NCBI RefSeq assembly: GCF_902497785.1
Contig: NZ_CABVHK010000009.1
Span: 124,001 to 188,000, forward strand
DNA length: 64,000 bases
Source of the DNA: Pseudomonas fluorescens
GTDB lineage: Bacteria > Pseudomonadota > Gammaproteobacteria > Pseudomonadales > Pseudomonadaceae
Direction: 5' to 3'
The notes under the pieces are model-generated. The model made no database searches. It was not told the DNA's origin and saw only the letters and a program-made list of their open reading frames with translations. Shown piece by piece: positions 60,165 to 64,000 of the stretch (its first letter is position 1; every line of letters begins with the position of its first letter). Position numbers and translations under genes: made by a program.

Positions 60165-61646
60165 ATGAACAACCAGAACGCACCCGCTCCATTTGCCATT
60201 CAAGGTCATCAATACATTAACGGCCGCTGGCAGCCAGGTCGCTCAACCAAACGCCTGGACAACCGCAACCCCTTCAACAACGAGTTGCTGTTGGACATGC
60301 CGCTCGCCTCGGTCGCCGATCTGGATGAAGCCTATCTGGCCGCCGAAAAGGCACAGCTGGAGTGGGCTGCGCTACACGCCGGCCAACGGGTTATGTTGCT
60401 TGAAAAGCTTGCCGTTATCGTTGCGCAGCGCAGTGAAGAAATTATCGACTGGCTCATCAAAGAGTCGGGCAGCACTCGAATCAAGGCTGGCATCGAGTGG
60501 CAAAGCACGCTGAACCTGGTCCGAGAATGCGCGAGCATGCCGATGCAAGTAGAGGGTCGGATCTTGACCAGCTACAAGCCCGGCGAACAGAGCTTTGTGT
60601 TCCGTGATCCACTTGGCGTTGTGGGGGTGATCAGCCCATGGAATTTTCCGCTTTATCTAAGCATGCGCTCCGTTATTCCGGCCTTGGCATTAGGTAATAC
60701 CGTAGTGCTGAAACCTGCGAGTGATACCGCTGTCAGCGGCGGATTGTTGATCGCCTACCTACTGGAGGCGGCGGGCTTCCCTGCGGGCACCATCAACGTT
60801 GTTGTGGGCGCCGGATCGGAAATCGGTGACGCCTTCGTGGAACATCGAGTACCCAGGCTGATCTCGTTCACCGGTTCTACGGACGTGGGGCGCAATGTCG
60901 GGCGCATCGCCACGGGTGGCAAGCACATCAAACGCGTTGCTCTTGAACTCGGTGGTAACGCGCCACTGGTGGTGCTGAATGATGCCGACGTTGAAGTGGC
61001 AGCTCACGCAGCCGTGGTCGGCCGTTTCCTGCATCAAGGGCAGATATGCATGAGCGTCAACCGAGTGATTGTTGATCGCACCTTATACCCGGCGTTTGCA
61101 GAACTTGTGGTGGAGAGGGTCAGCAAGCTGAAAGTGGGTAACCCTAATGATGCGGACACCGTGATTGGGCCTGTCGTCAATCAATCGCAATTGAATGGCC
61201 TGTTACGCAAGATTGATCAGGCACACAGCGCTGGCCTGACTAAACTGTTCGGCGCTTCAGCCAACGGTCTGTTGCTCCCACCGCATGTTTTCGGCAACGT
61301 AAAAGCCGATGACGCCCTGGCGGTAGATGAAACATTTGGCCCACTGTTACCAATGCTCATAGCCGACGATGAAGCGCACGCCCTGCGACTTGCGAATGCC
61401 AGCGAGTATGGGTTGTCCAGTGCGGTATTCACCCAAGACATGGCGCGCGGGTTGCAGTTCGCTCGTGGCATCGTCGCCGGCATGACGCACATCAACGACA
61501 TCACCGTCGATGACCAGCCAAACGCGCCCTTCGGAGGTGAAAAGAACTCCGGGCTCGGGCGTTTCAACGGTCATTATGCCGTCGATGAATTCACTCGCGC
61601 ACACTGGGTGACCTGGCAGCCAGGTGGTCACCACTACCCTTTTTAA
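60165..61646 (+). CDS. Aldehyde dehydrogenase, vanillin/benzaldehyde type
   Basis: 493 residues: [20 protein letters not shown] near 150, NTVVLKPASDTAVSGG near 180, SFTGSTDVGRNVGRIATGG near 235, [20 protein letters not shown] near 262 with catalytic Glu, FLHQGQICMSVNRVIV with catalytic Cys near 295 and GGEKNSGLGRFNGHYAVDEF near 460. The group includes vanillin and benzaldehyde dehydrogenases. It is the intact counterpart of the disrupted copy at 51.1-52.5 kb. It may oxidise an aldehyde to the acid feeding the operon. A terminator follows. Confidence 0.88.
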   Translation: MNNQNAPAPFAIQGHQYINGRWQPGRSTKRLDNRNPFNNELLLDMPLASVADLDEAYLAAEKAQLEWAALHAGQRVMLLEKLAVIVAQRSEEIIDWLIKESGSTRIKAGIEWQSTLNLVRECASMPMQVEGRILTSYKPGEQSFVFRDPLGVVGVISPWNFPLYLSMRSVIPALALGNTVVLKPASDTAVSGGLLIAYLLEAAGFPAGTINVVVGAGSEIGDAFVEHRVPRLISFTGSTDVGRNVGRIATGGKHIKRVALELGGNAPLVVLNDADVEVAAHAAVVGRFLHQGQICMSVNRVIVDRTLYPAFAELVVERVSKLKVGNPNDADTVIGPVVNQSQLNGLLRKIDQAHSAGLTKLFGASANGLLLPPHVFGNVKADDALAVDETFGPLLPMLIADDEAHALRLANASEYGLSSAVFTQDMARGLQFARGIVAGMTHINDITVDDQPNAPFGGEKNSGLGRFNGHYAVDEFTRAHWVTWQPGGHHYPF

Positions 61647-61658
61647 TGCACCACGCAG

Positions 61659-61680
61659 TCAGCCCCTGTCGGGGCTGATT
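61659..61680 (+). terminator. Terminator after the ALDH gene
   Basis: TCAGCCCC (61659-61666) and GGGGCTGA (61671-61678), loop TGTC, followed by TT. It lies 13 bp past the stop and before the convergent gene, so it may work for both. Confidence 0.65.
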
Positions 61681-61709
61681 GTCATGCAGGGCAACAAGGT
61701 GAGTTGGCG

Positions 61710-62774
61710 TTACTCGTCGCCGCCCAAAGCCGCTACCTGAGCCTCTATGGACTTGATGCTTTGTTTGTCGGCTGCATTTTGCGGTGTAACGCCATCGCCC
61801 AAAGCGGCATGAAAAGGGCAACCGACAAATTTAGGATCATTCTTGTACGTTTCGACGTAATGCTCGGGGAATTGCTTGTCCAGCGCCTGGATGCCCTTTC
61901 GCACTTCGGCTTTATCTTCACTGGACATGTTCATCCGCTCTTCGATATAGGCTTCAGTCGGATCGTCGGCATTCATTTCCATCATGCCCATCATGTAGCC
62001 GGCCAGTTGCGGCAAAAGCTGGGCCGCGGCGGGGTCAGGGCGGTCGACCTGCATGGTGTCGAGCGTGGTGGTCAATGACATGGCGCGCAGTAACTGATGG
62101 CCAAACCAATGCAACTCCTTGGGGAAGAAGCGGAAGACAAACTGCTCATGAATCGCCGTGATAATGAGATTGCCACGTTCAAGCTTGGGTTTTGGAGCAT
62201 TTTCGAAGGCTTCGCAAAATTCCACGAGCGCGTCGAAACTATCCGGGTAACCAGTGATCGGCTGATCGTTTTCAGCACGGAAGAGTTTGCACATGTCACG
62301 CCAGAACAAGTGCGCGGCAATCTTCTCGTTCTCGGAGAGGCCCGGGGCGCCCATCTTCAACTTCAGACGGTGCATTGTGATGGCGGTGAATGCACAGACG
62401 TACACGTAATCGTCATTATAAGAAAAGGCACCGGGATACTGCTTGGCCCAATGCGCATGAAGATTATTAATACCTTCAACCGACTTGATGGTGCGGCTGT
62501 CTTCAGGACCGTAGAACCACCACAGCGCATTGGCGCTGCCGGTCTGCTCTACACGCGAGGTGGACCGTGAAACGACTTTGCCACCGTCTTCACGCCAGAC
62601 CGCTCTGGAGCCCCAATCGGTGACGACAAAATTAGGGAAGGTCAACGCGTAGATGAAGTTCTGCATGAAGTCGTTCAGCCCGTAGCTGTTCGATAAACGC
62701 CAGATTTCAATGTAATCCTTGCTTGGGTCGAGGCTTTGGATTTTGGCTTGAATCCACTTTTTAGGGGCAGACAT
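61710..62774 (-). CDS. MpaB/rubber-oxygenase (DUF2236)-like protein
   Basis: 354 residues. The segment SVEGINNLHAHWAKQYPGAF followed by YNDDYVYVCAFTAITMHRL fits the ER-bound oxygenase MpaB/latex-clearing catalytic family, in which a histidine-rich helix region holds a b-type haem. Other helices (HLFWRDMCKLFRAENDQPI, FGHQLLRAMSLTTTLD) agree with an all-alpha fold. Family members cleave isoprenoid or other C=C bonds. No signal peptide is seen. RBS AGAGGATCTAC supports the ATG at 62774. It lies between two catabolic operons and is divergent from a PucR-type regulator. Family assignment is moderately sure. Confidence 0.6.
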   Translation of the reverse strand: MSAPKKWIQAKIQSLDPSKDYIEIWRLSNSYGLNDFMQNFIYALTFPNFVVTDWGSRAVWREDGGKVVSRSTSRVEQTGSANALWWFYGPEDSRTIKSVEGINNLHAHWAKQYPGAFSYNDDYVYVCAFTAITMHRLKLKMGAPGLSENEKIAAHLFWRDMCKLFRAENDQPITGYPDSFDALVEFCEAFENAPKPKLERGNLIITAIHEQFVFRFFPKELHWFGHQLLRAMSLTTTLDTMQVDRPDPAAAQLLPQLAGYMMGMMEMNADDPTEAYIEERMNMSSEDKAEVRKGIQALDKQFPEHYVETYKNDPKFVGCPFHAALGDGVTPQNAADKQSIKSIEAQVAALGGDE

Positions 62775-63080
62775 GTAGATCCTCTCTTCGCTTGAGTGCA
62801 CATAGTGAATACGAAAATAGAGGCCTCTGATCAGCGGCCTTCAGTCGTCAGACAGAAGCGCTCATGGCGCAACGTCTGGGTGCTCTCGATTTAAAAACAC
62901 CACCACTTACGATAGGGCCTCGCCCCGGGCCAGTCTCCGGTCTGTCCATCCAAGCTCGACGGCGTTTTTGGTATTGCAGTATCACCGCGACGCTATACTG
63001 CAATCACAGTGCGCTGGATCCCCACGGGCGGCTGCGTGATGCGTACATAAATAATCATTACGACTCACAGGGAGTACCGT
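62775..63080. promoter_or_regulatory. Divergent region with 32-bp inverted repeat
   Basis: 306 bp without a gene. ATTGCAGTAT (62973-62982) and ATACTGCAAT (62995-63004) are perfect 10-bp arms around a 12-bp spacer. The site is 77-108 bp upstream of the PucR-type start and about 200 bp from the MpaB-like start. Good candidate for the operator of that regulator. Confidence 0.5.
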
Positions 63081-64000
63081 TTGACTACTGATCTCTATTC
63101 TCACCTGCAGCCAAAAGGCTCGGTCGAGGACGCTTTTTCCAAGGCGGTGATTGGTCAGCATCATCTGACCAATGCTGTGTTGAAGATGGGTGAAGGTGCG
63201 GTGGCCTGGGCGCTTGAGGAGGCCGCCAGTTCCCTCAAGCGCTTGCAGGACGAATTTCAAACGGTGCCTGACTTGCCGACGCCAGAGATACGCCTCAACC
63301 TTGAAACGCTCATCCTCGATATATTCATGAGTTCGTTATCGAGAAACAGTGAGCACTTTACGCTGAAATTGATCCCTTCAATGGCGCGACAAGCTGCACG
63401 TCGCGAAGTACCGTTCAGCAGCATCGTCAAAAACATGCGAGCCAACCAGACTATCTGGGTCAATCATTTTTTCACCGCGTCGGCGTCCAGGACTTTTGCA
63501 CCCTCAACGGTTCAACGGTTAGTCACCAACGGTGCATGCGTGGTGGATGAAATCATCGAGCACTTTGTGCTGTGCTACCTGGACGAGCGTCAGGTGCTGA
63601 TGGAAAGTCAAATCGCGAGACGCCGCGCCCTTGTGGAAAAGTTGATCGGCAATGCGGGCGCGCTTCAACCATTCGAGCTAAAGCAAATCAAAAAAGATCA
63701 TGGCCTGGATCTTGAGCATTTCCATGTCGGTATCATTATTTCTGATCTCAACACCAAGCTCAGCTCAGACTTGGGTGAGTTACAACGCAATTTACAAGAT
63801 GCAATCATCGGCGATACACCGCTGGTAGTTTCCTTCACTCAGCATTTGACATGGGCTTGGGTCAGTACACCGCGCGCCCCTACTCCGACCCAACTGAAAC
63901 GACTTGAAGAAACACTGGGGCAATTAAGTGGAACTCAATGTGCACTGGGTGAACCAGCGAAGGGCCCTGCTGGGTTCAGGCGTACTCATCTTCAAGCCAG
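63081..64000 (+). CDS. PucR/CdaR-family transcriptional regulator (partial, runs off the window)
   Basis: An open frame without stops from a TTG at 63081 (GGGAG seven bases upstream) to the window end, at least 306 codons. An N-terminal helical domain (GAVAWALEEAASSLKRLQDE near 40; FTLKLIPSMARQAARREVPF near 90) is followed by FHVGIIISDLN near 215 and by CALGEPAKGPAGFRRTHLQA at the edge. The last piece is the conserved entry to the PucR C-terminal helix-turn-helix region, which lies outside. Such activators respond to organic acids or purines. It probably controls the MpaB-like gene or a cluster further right. Confidence 0.78.
   Translation, partial: MTTDLYSHLQPKGSVEDAFSKAVIGQHHLTNAVLKMGEGAVAWALEEAASSLKRLQDEFQTVPDLPTPEIRLNLETLILDIFMSSLSRNSEHFTLKLIPSMARQAARREVPFSSIVKNMRANQTIWVNHFFTASASRTFAPSTVQRLVTNGACVVDEIIEHFVLCYLDERQVLMESQIARRRALVEKLIGNAGALQPFELKQIKKDHGLDLEHFHVGIIISDLNTKLSSDLGELQRNLQDAIIGDTPLVVSFTQHLTWAWVSTPRAPTPTQLKRLEETLGQLSGTQCALGEPAKGPAGFRRTHLQA

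Overview
The window reads as chromosome of a Pseudomonas-type gammaproteobacterium. Pointers are an OprD-family porin, DUF1302/DUF1329 partners, AAHS transporters, an EmrAB-type pump and generally GC-rich codon use. It is packed with catabolic genes for aromatic or other cyclic carbon sources. Scars of gene loss separate the blocks: truncated genes, frameshifted paralogues and IS or integrase scraps. No rRNA, tRNA or CRISPR was seen.

Block 1 (1-24.0 kb) is a dense catabolic cluster. It holds five SDRs, two aminoglycoside-phosphotransferase-like kinases, an acyl-CoA dehydrogenase, a double-length CaiB/BaiF CoA-transferase, a SnoaL-like protein, a VOC protein, an MDR oxidoreductase, an MFS transporter and a DUF1302/DUF1329 pair. 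It also has a 1187-residue indolepyruvate ferredoxin oxidoreductase-like protein and a GTP cyclohydrolase I. Its most striking part is a pair of adjacent Rieske-oxygenase-like proteins (21.9-23.9 kb). One keeps only the [2Fe-2S] ligands and the other keeps only the mononuclear iron ligands. Together they look like one oxygenase whose two redox centres sit on two polypeptides. The genes suggest uptake of a hydrophobic cyclic substrate, oxygenation, CoA activation, dehydrogenation and possibly phosphorylation-elimination of a hydroxyacyl-CoA. The substrate cannot be read from sequence.

Block 2 (24.2-37.0 kb) is a mosaic. An EmrA/EmrB-like efflux pair follows a MarR repressor gene reduced to about 20 codons. 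A chemoreceptor gene is cut off at about 27.54 kb, where an acyl-CoA dehydrogenase / enoyl-CoA hydratase / membrane protein operon begins. Remnants of kdgK and acuI lie at 31.0-31.2 kb. Next come redox genes (LLM flavoprotein, ArsR regulator, Old Yellow Enzyme, ABM protein, quinone oxidoreductase). The block ends in a gene graveyard with pieces of nhaA, chrA, a tyrosine integrase and an IS1182-type transposase.

Block 3 (37.0-50.9 kb) is a 3-hydroxybenzoate/gentisate module: porin, 3-hydroxybenzoate 6-hydroxylase, FAH-family hydrolase, gentisate 1,2-dioxygenase, AAHS transporter and IclR regulator. LeuCD-type hydratase subunits follow. There is no maleylpyruvate isomerase, so the likely route is direct maleylpyruvate hydrolysis and then maleate hydration to malate. 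A GMC oxidoreductase, an aldehyde dehydrogenase and a carotenoid-oxygenase-family dioxygenase follow and may feed aldehydes into it.

Block 4 (51.1-64.0 kb) starts with an aldehyde dehydrogenase pseudogene and a FUSC-type efflux protein. Divergent from them is an operon of AAHS transporter, FAH hydrolase, IclR regulator, MhpA-like hydroxylase, extradiol dioxygenase and aldehyde dehydrogenase. This is a second ring-cleavage pathway. An MpaB-like oxygenase and a PucR/CdaR-type regulator that runs off the window close the region. Several long perfect inverted repeats sit in the divergent promoter regions and are good operator candidates.
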